Shown piece after piece: positions 1 to 7,460 of a DNA stretch of 13,591 bases. The notes below the pieces were generated by a model. That model did no database searches. It was not told where the DNA came from and was given only the letters and a program-made list of their open reading frames with translations. Made by a program: the position numbers and the translations under genes. The stretch's first letter is position 1; each line of letters opens with the position of its first letter. Origin of the DNA: SPGG2 sp964194625 (lineage in GTDB: Bacteria; Pseudomonadota; Gammaproteobacteria; Acidiferrobacterales; SPGG2); contig CAXMNC010000100.1 of NCBI GenBank assembly GCA_964194625.1, positions 1-13,591 on the forward strand, in the 5' to 3' direction.

Positions 1-391
1 TTGCTTTGCTTTTTACCTTCTCGATCTGCTCCTGAAGTGCGGCTTGAATCTTTTCCGGCGGGTCATGCTTGGGCAGATAATACTGTGCCCCCGCCATTAG
101 GCGCTCGTGGATTACTGCCGGGTCCTTGACAGATGTCAGCATAATGACATGGGCATCCGGATCTTCGACCAGGATGTAATCCAATGCTTCGGTCCCTTTC
201 ATCACTGGCATTTCAAGATCCATGAGGACCAAGTCCGGACGCTCCCGCTTAAACAATTCAACCCCTTCTTGACCGTTCTCAGCCTCTCCCACAACCTCGC
301 ATCCAAGGGAAACTAGAAGACCTTTAAGCCAGATCCTGATCGACTCCTGATCGTCGATCACGAGCACCCTGGGCTTGATCTCTTCACTCAC
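1..391 (-). CDS. Receiver-only response regulator, downstream tandem copy (3' end cut by window edge)
   Basis: Single-domain CheY-like receiver that would accept a phosphoryl group from a histidine kinase; it has no output domain, so it probably acts by protein contact. Read on the minus strand from GTG at 391, it gives 130 codons before the window ends. Comparison with the neighbouring copy suggests only about two codons and the stop are missing. Visible receiver residues are the acidic pair D13-D14, phospho-acceptor D58 in a MDLEMP context, T86 and K108. It differs from the copy at 446-844 at about 20 positions, including E15 to Q beside the acidic pocket. The start is fixed by a strong Shine-Dalgarno sequence seven bases upstream. 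It lies 54 bases downstream of the other copy, so the two are probably co-transcribed. The cognate kinase is not in the window, and the pathway cannot be named. Confidence 0.9.
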   Translation of the reverse strand, partial: MSEEIKPRVLVIDDQESIRIWLKGLLVSLGCEVVGEAENGQEGVELFKRERPDLVLMDLEMPVMKGTEALDYILVEDPDAHVIMLTSVKDPAVIHERLMAGAQYYLPKHDPPEKIQAALQEQIEKVKSKA

Positions 392-398
392 TGAACTT

Positions 399-406
399 CC
401 CTCCTT
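399..406 (-). promoter_or_regulatory. Strong Shine-Dalgarno for the downstream receiver copy
   Basis: On the minus strand these bases read AAGGAGGG, ending seven bases before the GTG at 391. The upstream copy has no comparable site before its own GTG, so the downstream copy may be translated more efficiently from a shared transcript. That last point is inference. Confidence 0.75.
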
Positions 407-445
407 CAAATATTGGTCATCCCGAGACATTTCGAGGATCGGGGT

Positions 446-844
446 TTATCTTTTCGCTTTGCTTTTTACCTTCTCGATCTGCTCCTGAAGTGCGGCTTGA
501 GTCATTTCCGGCGGGTCATGCTTGGGCAGATAATACCGCGCCCCCGCCATTAGGTCGTCGATGATCACCTTCGCGTCGCTCACAGATGTCAGTATGATGA
601 CATAGGCATCCGGATCTTCGATGATGATGTGGTCCAACGCTTCGTCCCCTTTCATCACTGGCATTTCAAGATCCATGAGGACCAAGTCCGGACGCTCCCG
701 CTTAAACAATTCAACCCCTTCTTGACCGTTCTTAGCTTCTCCGACAACCTCGCATCCAAGGGAGACTAGAAGACCTTTGAGCCAGATCCTAACCGATTCC
801 TCATCGTCGATCACGAGCACCCTGGGCTTGATATTTTCACTCAC
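446..844 (-). CDS. Receiver-only response regulator, upstream tandem copy
   Basis: Complete 132-residue CheY-like receiver with no DNA-binding or enzymatic output domain. Residues D13-D14, phospho-acceptor D58 (MDLEMP), T86 and K108 form the standard phosphorylation site, so phosphotransfer from a histidine kinase is expected. The start is GTG at 844, aligned exactly with the GTG of the tandem copy, although the ribosome-binding site is poor (only an A-rich GACAGAAAAA stretch upstream). The C-terminus is a lysine-rich helix. The two copies align without gaps. They share an uninterrupted 86-base identical tract (647-732 here, 194-279 in the other), flanked by clearly more divergent sequence. 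It is transcribed first of the pair. Partner kinase and target are unknown. Confidence 0.92.
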   Translation of the reverse strand: MSENIKPRVLVIDDEESVRIWLKGLLVSLGCEVVGEAKNGQEGVELFKRERPDLVLMDLEMPVMKGDEALDHIIIEDPDAYVIILTSVSDAKVIIDDLMAGARYYLPKHDPPEMTQAALQEQIEKVKSKAKR

Positions 845-1438
845 TGGATTTTTCTGTCTATAGTGATCGTCGAGCTACTCAAGCCTTCGCACACAACTGA
901 GAGTTTAATTGGCCAACGCGTCAACTGTTACAATTAGTCGATCCCTCGTTTCCCCCACCCGCACAACTTTTTTCAACCCAAATTACCTGAATTTTTAACT
1001 TGGATCATAGGTTCATTTGGTTTTATCCGAAAAACTTTCCCGATTGTACGAATGCCTGCGCAGCGGATACGAAGGACCGAGGAAAAATAGGGCTTACGGG
1101 ATAGTTAACCCCGTTTATGCATCACCCGTCGGACAAACAGCAGCATACCCCTGTGGGAGCAAACTGGCAATGCGGCGCCTACTTTGCAATTGCTGACTAA
1201 CTGTCGTGCGCTCGCCAGGGCCATACCGGCGATATGTCTTACGCCAGCGCAAGGGCGTACACGCACGGGCGTGCGGCCTGTTTATGCGTCCATCGGCCAC
1301 CGTGTAAATTTGGCACTCCCTCTATATTTCCATTGGTCACCGAATAAGCTTGAGGACGGCGATTAAGTACGTATTGTTGTGCACCACTAAGTATCGATTG
1401 CCGGAGACGACGCGCCACGTCCATAGGCTCGCATCTGG
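845..1438. other. 594-base gene-poor spacer
   Basis: No reading frame here resembles a known protein. Short open frames at 1115-1481 (minus) and 1184-1366 (plus) lack good ribosome-binding sites and recognisable motifs. The part near 950-1070 is A/T rich and should contain the promoter for the two receiver genes, but I could not find a convincing -35/-10 pair. A small inverted repeat (ACGGG at 1096-1100, CCCGT at 1110-1114) and a weakly repeated GTTTATGC motif (about 1112 and 1281) are the only structures I noticed. The sequence may be decayed coding DNA. Confidence 0.5.
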
Positions 1439-1963
1439 CTAGGTGCCATATTGCAGCGAACATGTCGTGACTACACGCCAATCGGCCACCGACACGGTCA
1501 CGCCTACCAATTGCAATTGGTCTGCGACAAAGTTAGGGGGTATGCGCGGCTCGATCTCACTACGCAGTTCGTCTTTTTCTTTTCGTGGCAAGTGGCCATA
1601 GATGAGACTCAGGTGCGGTAGATAATCGGACACGAAGTCGACGCCGAAGGAATTGGTGGCATATTTGTGTGCCTGCGCTAGGTCTGCCGACTGCTCGAGC
1701 TTTACATAGAAACAACGGAAATAGTACGCCTCTCTAGCAATTTCTTGTGAACGCAGTGTGAGCACTCGTAGCTGCTGGGCCAAATCCTCGGTGGTCTTCG
1801 CCAGATCTTTTTCAGCGCCGGTCACCCTGCCTAGCAGCGTAACGTGCGGTGCGAACCGCGGTCCCTTGTATCGGTTACACAGGTCATCGATAAGGCTGGC
1901 GAAGCTATCAGTGGCGACTTGATTGGGTAAGAGCCAGAGTGCGTAGCGTTTGAGTTCGGCCAT
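1439..1963 (-). CDS. 2H-superfamily phosphoesterase (cyclic phosphodiesterase / RNA ligase-like)
   Basis: A 174-residue cytosolic protein with the two HxT/S motifs that define the 2H phosphoesterase fold: PHVTLLG (H40, T42) and PHLSLIYG (H117, S119). In this family the two histidines act as general acid and base on 2',3'-cyclic or 2'-5' phosphodiester bonds, usually of RNA ends or nucleotides such as ADP-ribose cyclic phosphate. Length and motif spacing of 77 residues fit the cyclic-phosphodiesterase branch better than the longer ThpR ligase branch. The ATG at 1963 follows the stop of the M28 peptidase gene by ten bases, so the two are almost certainly co-transcribed; its ribosome-binding site is weak, which suggests translational coupling. 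The substrate cannot be deduced from sequence. Confidence 0.82.
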   Translation of the reverse strand: MAELKRYALWLLPNQVATDSFASLIDDLCNRYKGPRFAPHVTLLGRVTGAEKDLAKTTEDLAQQLRVLTLRSQEIAREAYYFRCFYVKLEQSADLAQAHKYATNSFGVDFVSDYLPHLSLIYGHLPRKEKDELRSEIEPRIPPNFVADQLQLVGVTVSVADWRVVTTCSLQYGT

Positions 1964-1973
1964 AGCCGCTACT

Positions 1974-3035
1974 TTACTGAGGGTGGGCCAGTGCTCGTAC
2001 GACCGCCGTCAAACCTTGAACCACCTGGGATAGTCGTTCGTAATCGACTTTGTCGGGCTTATCCTCAGAAGTGTGGTAGTACGGATAACGGTAGGGTGCG
2101 GTATCGGTGATCATTACGGCCGGAATGCCTTCTCGCCAGAATGACCAATGATCGCTCCAGTCCACGCCGGGTATCCATCCGAAGGTGGCGACGCGCTCAG
2201 CTGGAAAATCGCTGGCGGCGCGGAAGGCAGCGACGACCCGTCCTAACAATGCCCGAGACCGAAGGTTGGATACGAAACCGATGAAATTGCCGGTGTCGGG
2301 GTAAAATAGACCAAGCGGCGGCGGATACCGTTGACTATTAGGTTCATCGCGGTAGTAACCAATGGTTTCGAGACAAAGCATAGCCCGAATGACGTCGCCG
2401 CGGGCACGCGCCATCTTTACATACCGCCGGCTACCCATGGCTTCAGTCTTGAAAAATGGCGGTTCCTCGTTGACAAATGCTACGAAGCGAATCGTACGTT
2501 GGGGTTGCTCCTTAGCCAGGTAGCCAGACAGTTCTAGCATAGCGGCGACACCGCTGCCGTTGTCATTGGCGCCGGGGCTGCCGAAAACCGAATCATAGTG
2601 TGCACCGACAACGAGAATTTCGGGTGACCGGCCTTGTCGGGTGGTTTCCAGGTTGGCCACTTTTTTGCTTCTTATTTCGTGTTCGTGCCGCCTAACTATA
2701 TAGCCCTGATTACGCCAAATTTGTTCAATGTAGTCGGCGGCCTCGGTCAGCGCCGAAAAGTGGGCTAGGTTACGCTCTCCGATCGAGTCGGCAAGCGTTT
2801 CTACGTGGGCACGAAGCCGCACCGCGAGACTGGCGATCTCTTCCGCTTGTGCTGCATCGCTTATCTGGTTGATCGCCTGGGTCATTGTGACAATAATCAA
2901 TGCCAATACCGCAGCGGCAAGCGCCACCAGGTAGTGCGAGCCTTTTCTGGGTCGCGGTTGATACTGCCTTTGTTCATGTCTCACGAGCTGAACGTTGCCA
3001 GCATTGTCTAGATGGTGTGGGGGTTGAGAATACAT
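1974..3035 (-). CDS. Membrane-anchored M28-family zinc aminopeptidase
   Basis: Metallopeptidase of the M28 (aminopeptidase Y/S) family, 353 residues from ATG at 3035. One N-terminal hydrophobic segment (about residues 34-52, after a basic stretch RPRPRKGSHY-like) should anchor it in the inner membrane with the catalytic domain outside. The dinuclear zinc site is complete: H146 in VGAHYDS, bridging D158 in GANDNGSG, catalytic E190 and zinc ligand E191 in VNEEPP, E223 in LETIGYY, and H321 in YYHTSED. The frame stays open to 3089, but the longer start would reach 55 bases into the divergent radical SAM gene and adds nothing recognisable. I therefore prefer 3035, preceded by a weak GGATGAG. It is followed ten bases later by the 2H phosphoesterase gene. 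The natural substrate is unknown. Confidence 0.85.
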   Translation of the reverse strand: MYSQPPHHLDNAGNVQLVRHEQRQYQPRPRKGSHYLVALAAAVLALIIVTMTQAINQISDAAQAEEIASLAVRLRAHVETLADSIGERNLAHFSALTEAADYIEQIWRNQGYIVRRHEHEIRSKKVANLETTRQGRSPEILVVGAHYDSVFGSPGANDNGSGVAAMLELSGYLAKEQPQRTIRFVAFVNEEPPFFKTEAMGSRRYVKMARARGDVIRAMLCLETIGYYRDEPNSQRYPPPLGLFYPDTGNFIGFVSNLRSRALLGRVVAAFRAASDFPAERVATFGWIPGVDWSDHWSFWREGIPAVMITDTAPYRYPYYHTSEDKPDKVDYERLSQVVQGLTAVVRALAHPQ

Positions 3036-4146
3036 GTCAAACTCATCCGAGGAAAATAGTATCGTCAATCCCGAACTGCGGGTTCGCAAGGGTCGGGGGA
3101 CGCTAAGCCATCGTGATGGACGCTATGAGGAACTACGACATGAGGCCATTGATGATGGTTGGGGGAGCCTCGATGAGGAACCGCCACCGCTACGCACCAC
3201 GGTAACCGAAGACACGTCTCGCACCATAATTGCGCATAATCAATCTCCGGATGTCCCGTTTGAGCAATCCATCAATCCCTATCGTGGCTGTGAACACGGT
3301 TGTGTGTATTGTTATGCGCGCCCAACCCATGCGTATCTCGGACTTTCACCGGGATTAGACTTTGAAAGTCGCCTGTTTGCCAAGCCTAATGCCGGGCGGT
3401 TGCTCGAAGCGGAATTGCGTAAACCGAGCTATTATTGCAAAGTCATCGCGCTCGGAACAAATACCGACTGCTACCAGCCGATCGAACGAAAACTCAAGAT
3501 AACCCGTCAGATACTCGGCGTGCTGTCAGCCTATAACCACCCCGTTACCATCGTGACGAAATCGGCCCTGGTTGAGCGCGATATAGATATCCTTTCAGAT
3601 ATGGCGGCGCGGGGACTGGCTCATGTGACGTTATCGTTGACAACGTTTGATCGCGAACTTGCACGTCGTATGGAGCCGCGCGCGGCGGCGCCCCAACGAC
3701 GGCTGCAAACACTCGCCAAGTTGGCTGAAGCCGACATACCGACCGGAGTTTTAGTTGCCCCGGTGATCCCGGGTCTCAACGATGCAGAGATCGAAAAACT
3801 CGTCACCGCATCCGCACAGAATGGTGTGCGTACCGCGCGCTATGTCATGTTGCGTCTGCCGCTCGAGATTAGCGAGCTATTCCAGGAGTGGCTCGATGCC
3901 CACTACCCCTTGAAAAAAGACCGAGTAATGTCGCTCGTACGAGAAATGCGTGGTGGGCGTGACAACGATCCACGGTTTGGCAAGCGCATGACCGGAACTG
4001 GTAACCATGCGGCCATGATCGAACGGCGCTTTCGGTTAGTCTGTAAACAACAGGGATTGAATCGAGATACCACGATTCTGGATAGCGCTAAATTCCGCGT
4101 ACCGGCCCGTAGCGGCGACCAACTTGCGCTCTTCGACGCTCAGTAA
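3034..4146 (+). CDS. PA0069-family radical SAM protein
   Basis: A 370-residue radical SAM protein of the PA0069 family, related to spore photoproduct lyase-like proteins. The 4Fe-4S/SAM motif CxxxCxxC is at C86, C90 and C93, within the stretch NPYRGCEHGC. The N-terminus carries the family-typical KGRGTLS motif (19-25), followed by an R-Y-E element. This supports the start at 3034, which has a GGGGGT Shine-Dalgarno at 3019-3024. The protein ends in LALFDAQ, also typical of the family. The reaction catalysed by this family is not established; cleavage of SAM to a 5'-deoxyadenosyl radical is expected. The gene is divergent from the M28 peptidase gene, and the two ATG codons overlap in a CATG palindrome. 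It converges on the HD-GYP gene with nine bases between stops. Confidence 0.9.
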   Translation: MSNSSEENSIVNPELRVRKGRGTLSHRDGRYEELRHEAIDDGWGSLDEEPPPLRTTVTEDTSRTIIAHNQSPDVPFEQSINPYRGCEHGCVYCYARPTHAYLGLSPGLDFESRLFAKPNAGRLLEAELRKPSYYCKVIALGTNTDCYQPIERKLKITRQILGVLSAYNHPVTIVTKSALVERDIDILSDMAARGLAHVTLSLTTFDRELARRMEPRAAAPQRRLQTLAKLAEADIPTGVLVAPVIPGLNDAEIEKLVTASAQNGVRTARYVMLRLPLEISELFQEWLDAHYPLKKDRVMSLVREMRGGRDNDPRFGKRMTGTGNHAAMIERRFRLVCKQQGLNRDTTILDSAKFRVPARSGDQLALFDAQ

Positions 4147-4155
4147 AAGCAACAA

Positions 4156-5436
4156 TCAGTTGCGAAGCATCAACGGCAGATAATTGTCTGGCTTGATGCC
4201 ATAAGCGCCAGGCTCAAGCACACGATCAATCTCGCAGGGCCGACCGTCTCCAGTCGTATGGTGCATGAGGTTAATCGTCTTGGGTGGGCTATACGGTGAT
4301 TTGTCCGGCATCAACACGAGCGTTATACGTGGTCTCAGGCTCCTAACTTGGTTTACGGTTACAATCACACCGATGTCGTCGGTGTTCAGCTCGACGATGC
4401 TACCGATGGGATAAATCCCCATGCAGCGAATGAAGTGCTCTACTAGCAGAGTTACAAATTGACTATCGCGCCAACCGTAAATATCTTGTAATGCTGTGTG
4501 GGCCGAAATAGGCTCGCGATAGGGACTCTGGCTGATAAGCGAATCGTAGCAGTCAACGATGCTGATGATCTGGGCATAGGACGGAATCTGATCTTTTCTG
4601 AGCCCACGCAAATATCCTGAGCCATTCCACCTTTCGTGATGATAGGCGGCACCATCTATTACTGCGGCCGAAATACCTTTCGACTTAGTGAGAATCTCGA
4701 CGCCCCATCGAACGTGTCGCTGCATCACGTCATATTCTTCCGGTGTCAATCGGTCTGGTCTATTCAGTATTTCAGTTGGTACTTTTGCTTTTCCTACATC
4801 ATGAAGTAATGCCGCTATGCCAAGCGTTAACAGGTTTGTCGATTCCATTCCCAAGTGACGTCCGAAGGCCAGAGCGAAGATACATGTATGTATGCTGTGG
4901 CGTACTGTTATGTCCGCAATGTTCTGCAATTGACCAAAACACATTAGCGCGTTGGGGTTGCGGATGATGCTATCAACCATGCGCGACACTATTTGTGTGA
5001 CATTAGTCGTGTTTATACTTCTTGTGGACCTTGCGTCTTCCATCAACAGTTTGGTTGCGGCCACGAGCTCATTGTAAGTGCGTGCGACAGCGCGAATTTC
5101 ATCCTCCAATCCCGCTGTGTCGTAGTATCTTGGTGCTACGTTGTGCGGACTTGGATTGAGTTTGAGAATCTCAAAGTCGAGCCCTGCTTGTTGTTCTAGA
5201 TCGGCAGTCTTCGCTGGTGGCCATTTCCCAGCCGCCGGGTGTCGTGTGCTCGGATAAGGGAGGTCGCCGGGTACGTCAATATAGACGTACTGGCACTGAC
5301 GTTTTAGTTTGTCAATTTGCGCCTGTGAATTGATATGAAATCCGCGAAACGAAGGCAGAGAATTGAGCTGAGGACGATCGAAACCAGAGACATACATCCC
5401 CAACTCGAGCTCCTCGATGGCTATCTTTTTCTTCAT
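4156..5436 (-). CDS. HD-GYP domain protein with N-terminal DUF3391, probable c-di-GMP phosphodiesterase
   Basis: A 426-residue cytosolic protein. The N-terminus (about 1-140, beginning MKKKIAIEELELGMYVSG) matches the DUF3391 module that often precedes HD-GYP domains, and a helical linker follows. The HD-GYP domain covers about 170-345: H180-S, the metal-binding H212-D213 in LLHDVGK, the H266-H267-E-R motif, and IVDCYDSL. This class hydrolyses cyclic di-GMP, lowering its level and favouring motility over biofilm. The signature loop is altered: the usual D-G-x-G-Y-P is N-G-S-G-Y-L (271-276). The HD metal ligands are intact, so activity is plausible but should not be assumed. I chose ATG 5436 because DUF3391 proteins start there; an in-frame ATG at 5496 adds 20 residues unlike the family. 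The ribosome-binding site (AAAGGA) is about 14 bases away, rather far. Confidence 0.87.
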   Translation of the reverse strand: MKKKIAIEELELGMYVSGFDRPQLNSLPSFRGFHINSQAQIDKLKRQCQYVYIDVPGDLPYPSTRHPAAGKWPPAKTADLEQQAGLDFEILKLNPSPHNVAPRYYDTAGLEDEIRAVARTYNELVAATKLLMEDARSTRSINTTNVTQIVSRMVDSIIRNPNALMCFGQLQNIADITVRHSIHTCIFALAFGRHLGMESTNLLTLGIAALLHDVGKAKVPTEILNRPDRLTPEEYDVMQRHVRWGVEILTKSKGISAAVIDGAAYHHERWNGSGYLRGLRKDQIPSYAQIISIVDCYDSLISQSPYREPISAHTALQDIYGWRDSQFVTLLVEHFIRCMGIYPIGSIVELNTDDIGVIVTVNQVRSLRPRITLVLMPDKSPYSPPKTINLMHHTTGDGRPCEIDRVLEPGAYGIKPDNYLPLMLRN

Positions 5437-5824
5437 TGGTGTCGCGCAAATCCTTTCTAATCGACGCGGCGGGTAAGCACTTGATTTTACATGCAATTTT
5501 CACGCCAATCGTAAGACGACCCGCAATCGACAATGATCGCGTGGGCAGAAGCCGAATGAATACAGTGATAAACAATGATTTATGCGCACACCACGGTGCC
5601 CGGCGCCGCTCGCGGATCGAGCTGGCCTGAGTGACCAATAGGTTACGAGTTGCCTGCCAACGTCACTCCGGGCTGCCCACAGGTGCCCTTAAGCGTCGCC
5701 TGTAAAATCCGTCGACACCAGCACCTACACCCAAAAATCGACCCGGGCTAAGGCTAAGCTGATGGCTCCCACCATGCAAAAGATGAAACAATAGCGACGC
5801 ATCTATACAGAGGTGCTGGATCTC
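5437..5824. other. 388-base divergent spacer
   Basis: This lies between the divergent HD-GYP gene and the small DUF2007 gene, so it must carry promoters for both. I found only a TAAAAT at 5703-5708 that could be a -10 box for the rightward gene, with no matching -35. Open frames crossing it (for example 5436-5630 plus, 5312-5638 minus) show no family features. No clear repeat or RNA gene was seen. Confidence 0.45.
5810..5815 (+). promoter_or_regulatory. Shine-Dalgarno that fixes the DUF2007 start
   Basis: GAGGTG ends nine bases before the GTG at 5825. An in-frame GTG at 5813 lies inside this site and so has no room for its own ribosome-binding site. The downstream GTG also gives a protein starting HKLYTAADLPEA, the normal beginning of DUF2007 proteins. 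Confidence 0.7.
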
Positions 5825-6139
5825 GTGCATAAGCTTTACACCGCCGCCGACCTTCCCGAAGCTTACATTGTCCTGAATTTGTTAACGCAGGCGCACATTG
5901 AGGCGCACGTGTTCAATGAGAACGCACAAGGTGGTTTGGGGGAGATACCGTTCACACATGCCTATCCTGAGGTTTGGCTTGTGGACGAGGCGGACATGGA
6001 ACGCGCTAAAAAGGTGATCGAAAATTACGAATCGTCTGAAGTCGAAGGCAACGTCTACTGTAAGGGATGTCGCGAGGAAAACCCGGCTAACTTTCAGTAT
6101 TGTTGGAACTGTGGCGAACTAATCAGCGAGCAGCCGTGA
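5825..6139 (+). CDS. DUF2007 protein with C-terminal zinc ribbon
   Basis: A 104-residue soluble protein in two parts. Residues 1-70 form a DUF2007 domain (putative signal-transducing, PII-like fold in annotation databases), with HKLYTAADLPEA at the start and PEVWLVDEADMERAKKVI in the second half. Residues 77-100 form a four-cysteine zinc ribbon: C79-x2-C82 and C93-x2-C96, within YCKGC and CWNCG. The function of this family is not established; the ribbon suggests binding to protein or nucleic acid. Start GTG 5825 is set by the Shine-Dalgarno sequence at 5810-5815. The gene stands alone on this strand and converges with the gene ending at 6169, 29 bases away, with no obvious terminator between them. 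Confidence 0.85.
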   Translation: MHKLYTAADLPEAYIVLNLLTQAHIEAHVFNENAQGGLGEIPFTHAYPEVWLVDEADMERAKKVIENYESSEVEGNVYCKGCREENPANFQYCWNCGELISEQP

Positions 6140-6168
6140 GCGAATAGACATGAGGGTGGGACAGGGTA

Positions 6169-7341
6169 CTACATGCGGGCGCTTAGTTCGGCCTCAGCCA
6201 TAATCTTAAACCGCAATAAATCACCGTCAATATGAGACCAGGGCGTGTTTTTCTCGGAGATAATCTCCGAGAATTTCTTTGAGAATTTAGCGTATTTGCG
6301 CGCATCCTTTTGTGGCAGTGCTTCCGCTGTCCTTTCCACGAACGGGATTAGAACCTCGATCTTCTGCAGTTTCTCGCGCTTGGAACGAATATCTCGGTCT
6401 TCTTCCTTGGATTTGAAATAGATGTCCGCGTTAGACATCATCGGCGCAATTGCCCCGTTTAGATTCTCGAAGTCTAGCTTGAACATGCCGTACGCGTGCT
6501 GATATAGCTTAAACAATTCAATCATGCCCCCTTTCGTTTTTCTCAGTCGCGGGTGTGCTTTGAAACCCGTGCGACATATCGTATACACATCTTCATAGGC
6601 AGGTTCGTTCAAGTTAGTGCGATCGTGATTCTTTTCCCGCATGTCTGGGTTCATCACCATTTGGCACATTTCCTTCAAGTCAGCCAGTATTTCGTTTACT
6701 TCCTCGGCCATCATACGAGACTTGCGCTCGGCGGATTTAAGCCGTTTTTCTGCTTCACCGTAATCGAACGTCTGTACAACATCCTCCTTGATTTTCGCTT
6801 CTACCTGGCTGCGTGCCCGGGCTCCAAGTGCCCCCGATAGCCTATTTTTCAGGCGATGCCTCGCTTCTTGGGCAATACGGTGTACGTTCGAGCACCTGGC
6901 CTCGTTCTCCTTCACACCAATGTATTTTTCCATGGCGCCCCGGAGTACGCGGATGCGGTTCAGGAACTCGCGTGAAAACAACACGAACGGGCCAACAAAA
7001 TCGCTGTTCTCCTCCGCTGTGATCTTTAGGCGATCGAATTGACGGGCTAATGCACCAAGCTTTTTATCCAGCGTCTCTGCACTTCGCGATATGCCGTCCA
7101 GAATCTTGGATACGTCGGTAAACGCCCTGTTGATAGTCTTGGTTATCTTCAAGATCAAGATTAACTTGCGCAACATGGTCTCTTCGCCGCTGGTCCGCAG
7201 AAATAGTGCTTGCAGGCTCTTTTTGGCGTCCTCAAGCTGGCTGTGCGTCAGTAGCTGATGCTCTTCGATGTACGCCAACGTTGTCATCGAGATGAGTGCC
7301 TCTTTGAGCTGGGCATCTACGATTTTCTTGGCGGTTAGCAT
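6169..7341 (-). CDS. Uncharacterised helical / coiled-coil protein, 390 residues
   Basis: I do not recognise this protein. It has no signal peptide, no hydrophobic membrane segment and no familiar catalytic motif. It is highly charged and lysine-, glutamate- and arginine-rich. Long stretches without proline suggest mostly helical structure with coiled coils, most clearly at about residues 75-110 and 170-230 (EKRLKSAERKSRMMAEEV). A segment with more conserved-looking character lies at about 245-300, with VYTICRTGFKAHPRLRKTKGG and then aromatic residues (LYQHAYGMFKLDFENLN). It has only two or three cysteines, not arranged as a metal site. The start at 7341 is the first ATG and lacks a good ribosome-binding site; an internal ATG at residue 19 is possible. 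It is the only gene in its transcription unit here. The long intact frame and sensible composition make it very likely real. A structural or scaffold role is a guess. Confidence 0.75.
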   Translation of the reverse strand: MLTAKKIVDAQLKEALISMTTLAYIEEHQLLTHSQLEDAKKSLQALFLRTSGEETMLRKLILILKITKTINRAFTDVSKILDGISRSAETLDKKLGALARQFDRLKITAEENSDFVGPFVLFSREFLNRIRVLRGAMEKYIGVKENEARCSNVHRIAQEARHRLKNRLSGALGARARSQVEAKIKEDVVQTFDYGEAEKRLKSAERKSRMMAEEVNEILADLKEMCQMVMNPDMREKNHDRTNLNEPAYEDVYTICRTGFKAHPRLRKTKGGMIELFKLYQHAYGMFKLDFENLNGAIAPMMSNADIYFKSKEEDRDIRSKREKLQKIEVLIPFVERTAEALPQKDARKYAKFSKKFSEIISEKNTPWSHIDGDLLRFKIMAEAELSARM

Positions 7342-7460
7342 GGCTGATAGACGGTATCTCGAACAAGCTAGGGCTTATATTGCTTAGAGTAGGCGGGTCC
7401 CACGACGCATGTCTCGAGGCTACGGCTTACCCTTTTATGATAGCATTTTTCCCTAGTTAA

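Noticed and set aside
107..316. Plus-strand frame opposite the first receiver gene
   Set aside because: It is the antisense of conserved receiver codons.
1240..1300. GC-rich hairpin (CGCAC/GTGCG) as an attC or terminator
   Set aside because: The stem is only five bases and no recombination core sites or T-run were found.
1115..1481. Short minus-strand frames after the 2H phosphoesterase gene
   Set aside because: No motif and no ribosome-binding site, and one overlaps the end of the real gene.
5437..5496. 20-residue N-terminal extension of the HD-GYP protein
   Set aside because: DUF3391 proteins begin at MKKKI-like sequence, and the added residues have no family match or clear ribosome-binding site.
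5761..5793. Ten-codon mini-frame before the DUF2007 gene as a leader peptide
   Set aside because: No ribosome-binding site and no attenuator-like hairpins next to it.
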